Below, in pieces: positions 43,265 through 52,535 of a DNA stretch of 64,000 nt. A program made the translations under genes and the position numbers. Position 1 is the stretch's first letter; every line of letters begins with the position of its first letter. Under the pieces are notes generated by a model. That model was not told where the DNA came from and did no database searches. It was given only the letters and a program-made list of their open reading frames with translations. This DNA comes from CAYUAG01 sp046483025. GTDB lineage: Bacteria > Zhuqueibacterota > QNDG01 > CAYUAG01. The stretch is from the NCBI GenBank assembly GCA_046483025.1, contig JAWODZ010000126.1, forward strand, positions 17,536-81,535, read 5' to 3'.

Positions 43265-43375
43265 AAAATGAAACCACAGGATACACAGAGAAAATAAAGA
43301 AGTTAAAAAGTATATGAATTAGTAATCCCCTTATTTTATTTTTTGCTCTGTGTATTCTTTATGGTTTTTTGTCAT
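43265..43375. repeat. imperfect palindromic element (CCAC family)
   Basis: The left arm AAACCACAGGATACACAGAG and right arm CTCTGTGTATTCTTTATGG then TTTT are near complements with a ~60-bp AT-rich middle. Same family as 5869-5943. It separates the Met-rich gene from the methyltransferase. Confidence 0.6.
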
Positions 43376-43428
43376 CCTTTAGTTTGTAAATCAATGTTAA
43401 TGTAAAATTCGATAATAAAATACTGAAT

Positions 43429-44061
43429 ATGAATATACATACCAGAAAAATAAAAAGACGCTACGGCCGTATTGCCGGCATATATGATGTGATGGAAAAA
43501 CCCATGGAGTTCATATTTGCCACATGGCGTCGGGAATTGATGAAAGAAGTATCCGGAGAAGTGCTGGAAGTAGGAGTGGGTACAGGTAAAAATTTACAAT
43601 ACTATCCCCAGGGTATGAACGTGACAGCCATAGATTTCAGTTCCCGCATGATTGACAAAGCTAGGCAAAAAGTTCGAGAACTTGAACGGCACTTCGATTT
43701 ACGGGTGATGGACGTTCAGGATATGAATTTCCCGGATAACACTTTCGATACCGTGGTGACTTCCTGTGTGTTCTGTTCGGTACCGGATCCGGTAAAAGGA
43801 CTGAAAGAGATCCGCCGGGTGTGTAAATCAGGAGGAAAAGTAGTGATGCTGGAGCATGTACGCAGTCAGAGACCAATATTAGGCCCTTTAATGGATATTT
43901 TGAATCCTGTACCAGTTTTAATGTATGGAGCCAATATCAATCGAAATACCATTCAGAATCTGAGAATGGCCGGTTTTCGGAATATAGAAGTCAGGAATTT
44001 ATGGTTGGATATTGTAAAACTGATCGTTGTTACACATGTAAAACAATCAGTAGGTAAATAG
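43429..44061 (+). CDS. class I SAM-dependent methyltransferase (UbiE/PmtA-like)
   Basis: A 210-residue methyltransferase. Motif I is EVLEVGVGTGKNLQYYP, the acidic end of beta-2 is VTAIDFSSRMI, and motif IV is FDTVVTSCVFCSVPDP. The N-terminal KRRYGRIAGIYDVMEKPMEF and the C-terminal block are those of UbiE-like and phospholipid N-methyltransferases; the substrate is not certain. It is placed between copper genes, in an operon-like run with the multicopper oxidase (60 bases apart). A methyltransferase of similar type accompanies stress genes in the mycobacterial dormancy regulon (Rv2003c, from memory). Confidence 0.85.
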   Translation: MNIHTRKIKRRYGRIAGIYDVMEKPMEFIFATWRRELMKEVSGEVLEVGVGTGKNLQYYPQGMNVTAIDFSSRMIDKARQKVRELERHFDLRVMDVQDMNFPDNTFDTVVTSCVFCSVPDPVKGLKEIRRVCKSGGKVVMLEHVRSQRPILGPLMDILNPVPVLMYGANINRNTIQNLRMAGFRNIEVRNLWLDIVKLIVVTHVKQSVGK

Positions 44062-44121
44062 ATTTTAATCCGGAACTTTACATGGTAAAATACTAATTTT
44101 TATATGTACGAGGAGAAATGA

Positions 44122-46371
44122 ATGAAGAAAATTTTAGGGATTCTACTGGTTTTGTTATTATTTAATACAGTTTTTGCTCATAATGAATTGACTCCCACAG
44201 TCAATGGGGATTCTATTATTTATGAGCTTACCATTCATTATAAAACCGTCAATTTTACCGGAAAAGAAACCCAGGCCATAGCGGTGAACAATTCCATTCC
44301 GGCTCCCGTGCTCCGGTTTCAGGAAGGTAAAATTGCTGTAATACAAGTGACAAACGAAATGTCGGAAGAGGCGTCCATTCACTGGCATGGACTGATTCTG
44401 CCTAATTTTCAGGATGGAGTACCCTATCTTACTACACCTCCCATACGTGCCGGTAAAACCTTTACTTACAGTTTTCCGCTCAAACAGTCAGGCACTTACT
44501 GGTATCACTCCCATACCGGGCTGCAGGAACAAAAAGGATTATACGGCGGGATTATAATTGAACCCAGAGAAAGTACAATTCAGTACGATCGGGATCTGGT
44601 CCTGGTGCTTTCGGACTGGACGGATCAGGATCCCCGCAAGGTTCTTAAAAACCTGAAACGTCATAATGAGTGGTACGGAGTAAAGATCGGAAATGCTCCC
44701 TCACTCTGGGATGCAGTAAAAAATAACACCTTGATACCCCAGTTTAAATTATGGGCTGATCAGATGCCGGGCATGCATATATCTGATATTTATTATGATG
44801 CTTTTTTGATCAACGGTAAGAAGGAACAGGTATACGAAGATTTTTTACCTGGTGAAGAGGTCAGGTTACAGGTAATAAATGCTGCTGCCTCCAGTTATTT
44901 CTGGCTCACCTGGGCCGGAGGTGATTTGGAGATTATCTCAGCAGATGGCCTGAATGTACAGCCGGTTAAAGCTGAGAAAGTTTTGATCGGGATAGCGGAA
45001 ACTTATGATTTTATCATTACAATTGCGGAAGGTAAAAGCCTTGAATTCAGGGCCACTGCTCAGGATGTTACCGGAAGTTCATCTGTTTTTATGGGGAGAG
45101 GAAAAAGAACAGAAGCTCCCGGGATCCCTTTTCCCAATTATCAAAAGCTGGGAAGAAAGATGGCAGAGCTGCACGGGGGAGGAGACAGTATGGAGCTTAA
45201 AGGTGATGAAAAAGGTGATTTAAAAAAGCATGATAATGTCATGAAAATGTCCAGTGATCATTCTACAGATAAAATGCAGAAAAATACGGACTCAGCCATG
45301 CAGCATACCATGCAGGAAGAACATGGTATGAAAGTAACCGATCCCATGATTATGTGGAACGCGGGGTATTCTAATACAATATTAAAATCAGTGGAACCGA
45401 CAAAATTTTCCCAGGATTCCCCGGTAAGACATCTGGTTTTAAATCTTACAGGTGATATGTGGCGATATAACTGGAATATCAACGGAAAACCTCTCTCAAA
45501 AGCGGATAAGATCAGGATAAACAAAGGTGAAGTAGTCCAGATTACTCTGAACAATACTACTATGATGCATCATCCCATGCATTTACACGGTCATTTTTTC
45601 AGAGTGCTGAATGGTAATGGAGATCATTCTCCCCTGAAACATACAGTGGACATACCCCCAATGAGCAGAACAACCATTGAATTTGCTGCCTCAGAAGATA
45701 AAGACTGGTTCTTTCACTGTCATATTCTGTATCATATGTCAGCGGGTATGGCCCGGATTTTCAGTTATAATCACAGCATTAGAGATAAAAGACTTGATAA
45801 ATATCCACTCAAAAATTTCTTAAAACATGACAGTGAATGGTTTTTCTGGGGTGATATCAGCGGATTAAGTCATAAGGGGGTACTTGAACTGGTTTTGTCC
45901 AACACCTATAATCAAATTAATCTAAAAGCAGAATATGGGTGGCAACAACAGATATATGAAGCCAAATTAGACTATGAACGATTTATCCAAAATTATTTCA
46001 GAATATACACCGGTCTGAAAGCTGAAACCGAAGAAGCTGATAACTGGGATGATCCGCATACATCCGGCAGAGTCGGTATTCGGTATTTACTTTTGTATAT
46101 TTTAGATACGGATATAAGCATTGATCATCAACTGAGACCGGAAATAGCCTTGGAAGCCCATCTGCCTCTTACCAAACGCCTGATATCGGCAGGGCATCTG
46201 GAATGGAAAAATGATTTTGGCTGGATCAATGAATTACCTGAAGGTGTGAACCAGGAAGGGGAGCTGGTCTGGAATGTGAATCTTGAATATATTTTAGGAA
46301 AGAATTTTTTGCTTTCAGCCGGATATGATAATCGTTTTGAGTGGGGAGGGGGACTTAAAATATTATTTTAA
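44122..46371 (+). CDS. multicopper oxidase fused to a CopB-like outer-membrane barrel
   Basis: A 749-residue fusion. A Sec-type signal peptide (KKILGILLVLLLFNTVFA) precedes three cupredoxin domains with all copper motifs: HWHG (87-90), HSH (129-131), HPMHLHG (484-490) and HCHILYHMSAGM (532-543), as in the CopA copper-resistance oxidases. Residues 350-410 are a Met/His/Lys-rich loop. From about 570 to the end the sequence (WFFWGDISGLSH, AEYGWQQQIYEAKLDYERFI, GVRIGYLLLYILD-like strands, FEWGGGLKILF) resembles the CopB/PcoB outer-membrane protein and ends in Phe. One chain therefore joins an oxidase for Cu+ with an outer-membrane barrel. Ribosome site GAGGAG. Confidence 0.88.
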   Translation: MKKILGILLVLLLFNTVFAHNELTPTVNGDSIIYELTIHYKTVNFTGKETQAIAVNNSIPAPVLRFQEGKIAVIQVTNEMSEEASIHWHGLILPNFQDGVPYLTTPPIRAGKTFTYSFPLKQSGTYWYHSHTGLQEQKGLYGGIIIEPRESTIQYDRDLVLVLSDWTDQDPRKVLKNLKRHNEWYGVKIGNAPSLWDAVKNNTLIPQFKLWADQMPGMHISDIYYDAFLINGKKEQVYEDFLPGEEVRLQVINAAASSYFWLTWAGGDLEIISADGLNVQPVKAEKVLIGIAETYDFIITIAEGKSLEFRATAQDVTGSSSVFMGRGKRTEAPGIPFPNYQKLGRKMAELHGGGDSMELKGDEKGDLKKHDNVMKMSSDHSTDKMQKNTDSAMQHTMQEEHGMKVTDPMIMWNAGYSNTILKSVEPTKFSQDSPVRHLVLNLTGDMWRYNWNINGKPLSKADKIRINKGEVVQITLNNTTMMHHPMHLHGHFFRVLNGNGDHSPLKHTVDIPPMSRTTIEFAASEDKDWFFHCHILYHMSAGMARIFSYNHSIRDKRLDKYPLKNFLKHDSEWFFWGDISGLSHKGVLELVLSNTYNQINLKAEYGWQQQIYEAKLDYERFIQNYFRIYTGLKAETEEADNWDDPHTSGRVGIRYLLLYILDTDISIDHQLRPEIALEAHLPLTKRLISAGHLEWKNDFGWINELPEGVNQEGELVWNVNLEYILGKNFLLSAGYDNRFEWGGGLKILF

Positions 46372-46420
46372 AAAAGTAAGATGTACATTATAAAACCTAC
46401 TGAATATAAATGGCAAGGTT

Positions 46421-47143
46421 ATGAAGTTAACATTTCTGGGAACTCGTGGGTACATTGAGGCTCGAAGCCGCCATCACCGGATGCACAGTTCCCTGATGGT
46501 CAGCTATCAGGGTAAAAAAGTAATGATCGACTGCGGTGAGGACTGGCTGGGAGCAGTATATGATCTTCATCCCCGGGCTATTGTGCTCACGCATGCGCAT
46601 CCGGATCATGCCGGGGGACTGAAGGGGGAAGCTCCCTGTCCGGTGTATGCTATCCGAGTATCCTGGGAAAAGTTAAAGGATTACGGAATCGAGAAGCGAG
46701 TAACTATACCGGAAAGAAAGGCGGTGACAATTGCCGGGATTACTTTCCAGGCTTTTCCCGTGGATCATTCCACCCGGGCTCCTGCAGTAGGGTACCGTAT
46801 CAGCGCCGGAAAGGTGACGATTTTTTATGCCCCGGATCTGGTCTGGATCCATGACCGTACAGCAGCTCTTTCCGGGGTTAAGGTATACATCGGAGACGCG
46901 GCTACTATCAGTAAATCCCTGGTGCGCAAGATGGAGGGGAATTTAATCGGGCATACTTTTCTTCGTACTCAACTGACCTGGTGTCAGAAAGAAGGAGTTC
47001 CCCGGGCCATATTCACTCATCTTGGCGCTGAGATTGTGGAGGGTGACGAGCGTTCTTAAAAAGCCAGGATAAAAAAACTGGCTGAGGAGCGGGGAGTGCA
47101 GGTACAGATTGCCTGGGACGGCAGGGAAGAGATTTTGAGATAG
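46421..47143 (+). pseudogene. metallo-beta-lactamase-fold hydrolase with premature in-frame stop
   Basis: Codons 1-212 (46421-47056) give a nearly complete MBL-fold protein: GTRGYIEARSRHHRMHSS, metal motif LTHAHPDHAGG, VDHSTRAPAVGYRI, YAPDLVWI and the late FTHLGAEIVEGD. A TAA at 47057-47059 ends it, but the same frame continues as KARIKKLAEERGVQVQIAWD to the TAG at 47141-47143, which looks like the normal C-terminal helix and strand. One substitution (for example TTA to TAA) would explain it. The truncated protein keeps the metal site and might still be active. Such RNase Z/PhnP-like hydrolases occur in low-oxygen gene islands. The deletion of the neighbouring toxin gene ends at the stop of this frame. 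Confidence 0.75.
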
Positions 47144-47239
47144 TTCTGTTGACAATATCAATTTTATATTTTGGCTTGATCTTCTTTTTTCAAGTTGTAA
47201 AATCAAAGCCATAGTATCTGTAACATAACTATTATTCAT
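47141..47239 (-). pseudogene. 5' remnant of a PIN-domain toxin gene
   Basis: On the minus strand the ATG at 47239 opens MNNSYVTDTMALILQLEKRR, the typical start of VapC-type PIN toxins including the first metal Asp. After about 33 residues similarity stops and the frame runs antisense through the 3' end of the metallo-hydrolase gene. It overlaps the antitoxin-like gene (47232-47468) by 8 bases, the usual coupling. The remaining ~100 residues of the toxin are missing, so the toxin is dead. Confidence 0.7.
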
Positions 47240-47468
47240 ACGGATATATCTTTTTACAATTGTTAAATTCCTCTTCTAAATGTACCAAGGATATTTTATT
47301 TAGACTGCTTAATTTAGTATTTATGTTTTTTTCGAAAGATTGATCTACGATATCTTTGAGTTTTTTAGTTTTAATAAACTGAATAAAATCTAAAATTTCA
47401 TTTAATGACTCGAATGACAAATTTTTTGTTTCTTCAATAATCATTTTTTCTAATATTTTTTTACTCAT
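47232..47468 (-). CDS. antitoxin-like small protein (orphan)
   Basis: A 78-residue minus-strand protein. The sequence EETKNLSFESLNEILDFIQF and the end HLEEEFNNCKKIYPYE resemble the DUF2281-type antitoxins that accompany PIN toxins. ATGGAGAAAAT directly upstream supplies GGAG as a ribosome site. Its toxin partner survives only as a fragment (47141-47239). The more AT-rich composition suggests that the pair was acquired. Confidence 0.6.
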   Translation of the reverse strand: MSKKILEKMIIEETKNLSFESLNEILDFIQFIKTKKLKDIVDQSFEKNINTKLSSLNKISLVHLEEEFNNCKKIYPYE

Positions 47469-47609
47469 ATTTTCTCCATATCAACGTTCAATTATATTTT
47501 GAAATTTACTTAATTAAATATATATAAAAATTTGGGAATAATCAATCGTATTTATTTTTGTAGGTTAACATTTTTTCCGTATTAGATGTAAAGTATACCA
47601 TTTGTTTAG

Positions 47610-47649
47610 TCAGATTCCCTGAAGAGAAAAATCAGAAATTTACCTATTG
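47610..47649 (+). promoter_or_regulatory. two-part operator candidate, copy A
   Basis: Left part TCAGATTCCCTGAAG (TCAG...CTGA dyad), six A-rich bases, right part ATCAGAAATTTACCTATTG, followed by AATTTTT. It aligns without gaps to copy B at 53478-53517. It lies 76 bases before the cupredoxin start, in a place suited for an activator site or promoter. Confidence 0.65.
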
Positions 47650-47724
47650 AATTTTTAGCTTTTATATTCAAAATTTAACAATAAATAAAAGTATAAAACT
47701 AGAAAAAGTATGAAAGGAGAAAAT

Positions 47725-48144
47725 ATGTATTGTCACAAAATACGAAATATTCCCATTTATCTGTTTCTGGTAATTGTTGTGATTCTGACAACCGGAATTC
47801 TTACTTTGTGTAAAAAGAAAGATCCCAGAGATCAATTTGTAGTAGAAGGGTATGATGTGGAAATTGTTGATCATGAATTTCACCCCAACAGCATAGATGT
47901 GATAAAAGGAAATGAAGTAGTGTGGGAAAATCTGGGGGATACTGTGCATACAGTTACCAGCGGATTTCCCGAGGATCCCGAACATTATTTTAACAGTGAC
48001 ATCATCAAATCGGGTGAGGAGTTTCACGTACGCTTTGACAGTCTGGGCTCTTTTGTCTATTACTGTCAATTTCATCCTGATTCCATGACCGGGATTGTGA
48101 ATGTAGTGGAAGATACCTTAATCAAAAAACCAATTAGTGAATAA
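47725..48144 (+). CDS. exported cupredoxin (plastocyanin-like)
   Basis: A 139-residue protein from ATG 47725 (AAAGGAG upstream; ATG 47710 precedes that site). An N-terminal membrane segment (IPIYLFLVIVVILTTGIL) ends in LTLC, a possible but imperfect lipobox, followed by KKKDPRD. The cupredoxin domain has type I copper ligands: His in DTVHTVTSG, then CQFHPDSM with Cys, His and Met. It is an electron carrier in the periplasm. First gene of a likely operon with a small membrane protein and an APH/P-loop kinase; the two-part operator candidate lies upstream. Confidence 0.87.
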   Translation: MYCHKIRNIPIYLFLVIVVILTTGILTLCKKKDPRDQFVVEGYDVEIVDHEFHPNSIDVIKGNEVVWENLGDTVHTVTSGFPEDPEHYFNSDIIKSGEEFHVRFDSLGSFVYYCQFHPDSMTGIVNVVEDTLIKKPISE

Positions 48145-48156
48145 AGAGAGGAATCT

Positions 48157-48345
48157 ATGATTTTAGGAATTATTTTTGTTTTAGCCGGAGTGTTAATTGC
48201 TCTGTTCCCCCAGTTGCTTGTCTGGATTGTTGCTATTTCTCTGATTTTCTGGGGTTTATCTTTTATTTATCTTAGTTTTTATTACCGCAGGATTTCCCGC
48301 AGGTTTGACGATCCTTATATTGATTTCTTTTTTCGTTTGAAATAA
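48157..48345 (+). CDS. small DUF3096-like membrane protein
   Basis: A 62-residue protein made of two hydrophobic helices (GIIFVLAGVLIALFPQLLV and AISLIFWGLSFIYLSFY) and a basic, aromatic tail (RRISRRFDDPYIDFFF). The pattern is like DUF3096 proteins. The function is unknown. It begins 13 bases after the cupredoxin gene with GAGAGGAA as ribosome site, and the kinase gene begins 11 bases after it. Confidence 0.65.
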   Translation: MILGIIFVLAGVLIALFPQLLVWIVAISLIFWGLSFIYLSFYYRRISRRFDDPYIDFFFRLK

Positions 48346-48355
48346 AATACCTGGA

Positions 48356-49957
48356 ATGGCTCAGATCGATCAAAAAGAGAAACAATTAAGCGAACAATTG
48401 CTCACCGATTTACAGTCACCGGAATCATACCCTTTTCCGGTTGAAGAAGTGAAGGTGATTCAAACCCACATTTCTTTTGTGGCTCTTACCTCCGACTGGG
48501 TCTATAAAATCAAAAAACCGGTGAATCTGGGATTCCTGGACTTCTCCACCCTGAAAAAACGACGAAAACAATGTGAAAAAGAAGTAAAACTGAATCGACG
48601 GTTGTGCAAAAATATGTATGAAGGGGTAGTACCCATTTCCAGAAAAAATGGTTCTCTGAAGATAGAGGAGGACAGCAACATTGTTGATTATGCCGTAAAG
48701 ATGAGAAGACTTTCAGAGAATGGATTTTTAAACCGTCAGGTTAGAGAAGGCAATGTAGATAAAAAAGACATTGATCGGGTAGTGGAGCTTTTAAAAGAAT
48801 TTTACCGGTCTCAGGAACCGGCAGCTGAACCAGCGGAATGGGGACGTCCGGAGAACCTGATGATTTCCATTGATGAAAATTTCCAACAGACAGCCGGTTT
48901 TCAGGGTGATTTGTTAAAGGAGTCGGCTTTCCGGGCCATTCAGACTTTTCAGAAACAGTTTATGTACTGCCAATCCGATCTTTTAAACCAGAGGAGAGCG
49001 GAGGGATGTATTGTAAACGGTCACGGGGATCTGCGTCTGGAACACATCCATCTTACTTCCCCAAATATAAATATTTTTGACTGTATTGAATTCAATGATC
49101 GTTTCAGGTTTATTGACATTGCCAATGACGTAGCCTTTTTGGCCATGGATCTGGATTATCATAACTGTAGTGATCTGGCTGCATATTTTATCCGCAGAAT
49201 GAGCAAGGCTCTAGCGGATTCCGATTTACCCCGGATGGTGGATTTCTATAAAAGTTATCGAGCCTATGTAAGAGCAAAAGTGCAGAGCCTGAAAAGCTGT
49301 GAACCTGAGGTTTCTGAGGAACAGAAGAAAAAAAGCAGAAAAGCGGCGGTTGATTTATTTCGTCTGGCCTTGAATTATTCCCTGAATGGATTGAAACCCA
49401 TGGTATTGATAATCATGGGAGGAATTGGAACCGGAAAAACAACCGTAGCACAAGGTCTTGCGGATGCCCTGGGATGGGAGGTATTCCGATCCGACTGCCA
49501 GCGTAAACAATTGGCACAGGTTCCCTTACGGAAACGTCCGTTACCGGAAGAACGGGAAAAACTGTACTCTCCGAAAATGACTAAAAAAACCTATACCGCC
49601 CTAAAAGAAAAAGCAATTAAAAGAACACACAATGGAAAAAGTAGTCTGCTGGATGCCACGTACGGCAGCAAAGGGCTGCGTGATGATCTCCGAGAATCAT
49701 TACATTCAGCAAATATTCCCTATTTTTTTGCTGAATTATCTGTGAGTGAAGAGAAGGTCAAGAAACGACTCCAGGAACGTGAATACACATCAAACCTTAT
49801 TTCTGATGCCAGGATAGAGGATTTTCATCAACTGAAAAAAATGTATGAATCACCAGATGCTCTGGAAGATGCCCGGCATTTCGTTGTTGACAGCGAACAA
49901 TCTCTGGAAAATACTTTGTATGATATTTTAAACGGGACAATCCGTTTAAGAAATTAG
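48356..49957 (+). CDS. aminoglycoside-phosphotransferase-like kinase fused to a P-loop ATPase
   Basis: A 533-residue two-domain protein. Residues 1-340 are an APH-like kinase with the catalytic segment NGHGDLRLEHIHL and the metal motif IFDCIEFNDRFRFID; residues 355-533 are a P-loop kinase (LIIMGGIGTGKTTVAQGLA, then FRSDCQRKQLA and LLDATYGS). The architecture equals that of mycobacterial Rv2004c, a member of the DosR dormancy regulon (recalled, not searched). The substrate is unknown. Its operon start has the two-part operator candidate. Confidence 0.85.
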   Translation: MAQIDQKEKQLSEQLLTDLQSPESYPFPVEEVKVIQTHISFVALTSDWVYKIKKPVNLGFLDFSTLKKRRKQCEKEVKLNRRLCKNMYEGVVPISRKNGSLKIEEDSNIVDYAVKMRRLSENGFLNRQVREGNVDKKDIDRVVELLKEFYRSQEPAAEPAEWGRPENLMISIDENFQQTAGFQGDLLKESAFRAIQTFQKQFMYCQSDLLNQRRAEGCIVNGHGDLRLEHIHLTSPNINIFDCIEFNDRFRFIDIANDVAFLAMDLDYHNCSDLAAYFIRRMSKALADSDLPRMVDFYKSYRAYVRAKVQSLKSCEPEVSEEQKKKSRKAAVDLFRLALNYSLNGLKPMVLIIMGGIGTGKTTVAQGLADALGWEVFRSDCQRKQLAQVPLRKRPLPEEREKLYSPKMTKKTYTALKEKAIKRTHNGKSSLLDATYGSKGLRDDLRESLHSANIPYFFAELSVSEEKVKKRLQEREYTSNLISDARIEDFHQLKKMYESPDALEDARHFVVDSEQSLENTLYDILNGTIRLRN

Positions 49958-50217
49958 CATACCTGAAACATATCACTTATAAATTACTAATTTATTTTGT
50001 TTCCCTTTTATGAGAATGTTTAATTGTAAAATTATCTGAATTTTTTTGATATTTTAAGTATATTTAGTTACATTATTTTATAATAGATATGATTATCCGG
50101 TTATTGGTACCGGAGATTGTATTCTTTAAATGTATTCAAAAAATTTGTTTAAATTTCAGAATAAATATTTTTTCATGAAAATTACCCATGAAGTGTAAAG
50201 GTTAAAATTTAAGATTA

Positions 50218-52512
50218 TTGAAATTAAACAAAAAAAAATTATATACTCCGGAATTGATTGCTGCCATAATTGAAACTATCCGTGGGGCTCTCGTTATTTT
50301 AGATGAGGATCTCCGGGTTGTTCATGCAAATCAGTCTTTTTACAGCACGTTTAAAGTAAATCCTGAGGAAACGGAATCCTGTCTTCTATATGAAATAGGA
50401 AACAACCAATGGAATATTCCTAAGTTACGTGAAATCCTGGAGAAGATACTTCCCCCAAAAAAAACTATGATGGATTTTCTGGTGGAACATGATTTTCCTC
50501 ATATTGGCTACCGTATTATGAAGCTGAATGCCATACAGATTACCAGCAAAGAGAACAGGATGCCGCTGATTCTTTTGGTAATTGAAGATATAACGGACAG
50601 AAAAAATAAAGAAAGAGAACTTTATAGTTCCAGAAATCTGCTGCAATCAATCATAGATCATGCCGGCTCTATGCTGGCCTATCTGGATAGGGATTTTAAT
50701 TATGTTTATGTGAATAGACTTTATGCTGAGAACCTGGGATATACTATAAAAGAACTGGTAGGACAAAACCACTTTAATCTGTTTAAAAAAACAGAAAATT
50801 ATAAGGTGTTTAATAAAGTAAGGGAAACAGGAGAAACTGTTTACCTGCAGGATAGGATAAATCCCTTTATTCGGAATGTAAAAGAAATAAAATATTATAA
50901 CTTTATTCTGTCTGCGGTTAAAAACAGTAAGGGTAAGGTGAAAGGTCTGATTTTAACTCTTATGGATACTACCCGGAGAAAAGAATATGAAGATAGCCTT
51001 GATGCCAGTGAGAAACGATATAAACTGGCCCAAAAGATGGGTGGGATCGGCACCTGGGAGTGGAACATTGAAACCAATAAACTCACCTGGTCGAAGGAGG
51101 TTTCCCGGCTCTATGGATTAAAAAAAATTCCCTCAAACTTGACCTATAAGGGTTTTCTCAGAATGGTTCATCATGAAGACAGAAGAGAAGTGGAACTGGC
51201 TGTGAACCGGTGTATTGAGGAGGAACAAGAATATAATGTGGATCACCGTATCCGGTTACCTGATGGTTCCATTCACTGGCTGAGAGAAAAAGGGAATGTG
51301 GTGCGGAATAAAAACAAAATGGCTGAGAGAATGCTGGGCGTAGTAATGGATATTACCAGCGAAAAGAAAGCAGCTTTGGAGAAAGCCAGGCTGGCTGCTA
51401 TTGTAAACACCTCTACCGATGCAATTTTGCTCTATAGTTCCCGGGGTATTCTCATTCACTGGAATTCCGGGGCTCGTCTGGTGTTTGGATATTCGGAAAA
51501 GGAGATGGTGGGTAAATCTATTTTCAGATTGGTGCCGGAGAGAAAGATGGATGAGTTGAATAAAATATTAAAACAGACCCGAGAAGGCAAATCCATCCGA
51601 TATCTGGAAACCATCCGGAAAAGAAAAGATGGTAAAGAAATTCATATTGCCCTTACTGTAACTCCCATTCGGAATGAGAAGGGAAAAGTCAGTGCCATCT
51701 CTACTGTTGAGCGGGATATTTCACATCGCAAGGAGGTGGAAGCAAAATCCAGAAAACAGCACCAGGAACTGGAGATACGGGTAAAGCAACGAACTGAGGA
51801 TCTTGCCCGGAGTCGGGACAAGTTGCAGCAGGAAGTGGAAGAACGTCGTCATTATCAGAAAGAGCTTCAGTCATTGGCTTCTGGTATTTCTCTGGTTGAA
51901 GAAAGAGAACGTCGTAAAATAGCTACTTATTTACATGATCAGGTAGTTCAAAATCTGGTATATTCAAATTTAAAACTGGGTCAACTGGGTCAGATGAAGG
52001 TAAATACATCTCAGAAAAATATTTTGAAGGAAGTCTCAAAATATATCCGGGAAACTATTGGTGATCTGCGAAACCTGACTTTTGAAATCAGTCCTCCCAT
52101 TCTCTATGAACTGGGATTTATAAAAGCAGTGGAATGGCTGGCTCAGCAGTATCAGGAACAATGGAAAATATCAGTTGAAGTAAAATCTACCTCTCTTTCT
52201 GTTCCTCTTGATGAAACAAAGCGGGTAGTTTTATTTCAAAGTGTACGGGAATGTCTGAACAACATATGTAAACATGCTCAGTCTGAGAAAAATAAAATTT
52301 TTATCCGAGAACAAAAAAATAACCTCGAAGTTGAAATAGTGGATGATGGTGAGGGTTTTAATCCGGAAGAAGTAAAATTATCCAGTGCTTCAGCACATGG
52401 ATTCGGCCTGATCAATATACGGGAAAGACTGGAATATTTGAGTGGTTCCCTGGAAATTCAATCCCAGCCGGGACAAGGAACCCGAATACGGATGCGGATT
52501 CCAATTAATTAA
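50218..52512 (+). CDS. PAS-domain sensor histidine kinase, system 2
   Basis: A 764-residue cytosolic kinase starting at TTG 50218; no ATG or clear ribosome site lies upstream and the next Met would cut into PAS1. PAS1 about 15-125, PAS2 140-252, PAS3 265-380 (LPDGSIHWLRE), PAS4 388-505 (ILIHWNSGARLVFGYSE), coiled coil 505-555, HisKA_3 with His573 (RRKIATYLHDQVVQNL), HATPase about 665-764. PAS2-PAS3-kinase is paralogous to the kinase at 26379; PAS1 lacks the CPWC motif, and one more PAS is present. Its regulator follows after 23 bases. Confidence 0.9.
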   Translation: MKLNKKKLYTPELIAAIIETIRGALVILDEDLRVVHANQSFYSTFKVNPEETESCLLYEIGNNQWNIPKLREILEKILPPKKTMMDFLVEHDFPHIGYRIMKLNAIQITSKENRMPLILLVIEDITDRKNKERELYSSRNLLQSIIDHAGSMLAYLDRDFNYVYVNRLYAENLGYTIKELVGQNHFNLFKKTENYKVFNKVRETGETVYLQDRINPFIRNVKEIKYYNFILSAVKNSKGKVKGLILTLMDTTRRKEYEDSLDASEKRYKLAQKMGGIGTWEWNIETNKLTWSKEVSRLYGLKKIPSNLTYKGFLRMVHHEDRREVELAVNRCIEEEQEYNVDHRIRLPDGSIHWLREKGNVVRNKNKMAERMLGVVMDITSEKKAALEKARLAAIVNTSTDAILLYSSRGILIHWNSGARLVFGYSEKEMVGKSIFRLVPERKMDELNKILKQTREGKSIRYLETIRKRKDGKEIHIALTVTPIRNEKGKVSAISTVERDISHRKEVEAKSRKQHQELEIRVKQRTEDLARSRDKLQQEVEERRHYQKELQSLASGISLVEERERRKIATYLHDQVVQNLVYSNLKLGQLGQMKVNTSQKNILKEVSKYIRETIGDLRNLTFEISPPILYELGFIKAVEWLAQQYQEQWKISVEVKSTSLSVPLDETKRVVLFQSVRECLNNICKHAQSEKNKIFIREQKNNLEVEIVDDGEGFNPEEVKLSSASAHGFGLINIRERLEYLSGSLEIQSQPGQGTRIRMRIPIN

Positions 52513-52535
52513 AATTAAAAAGAAAGGAAAGACTG

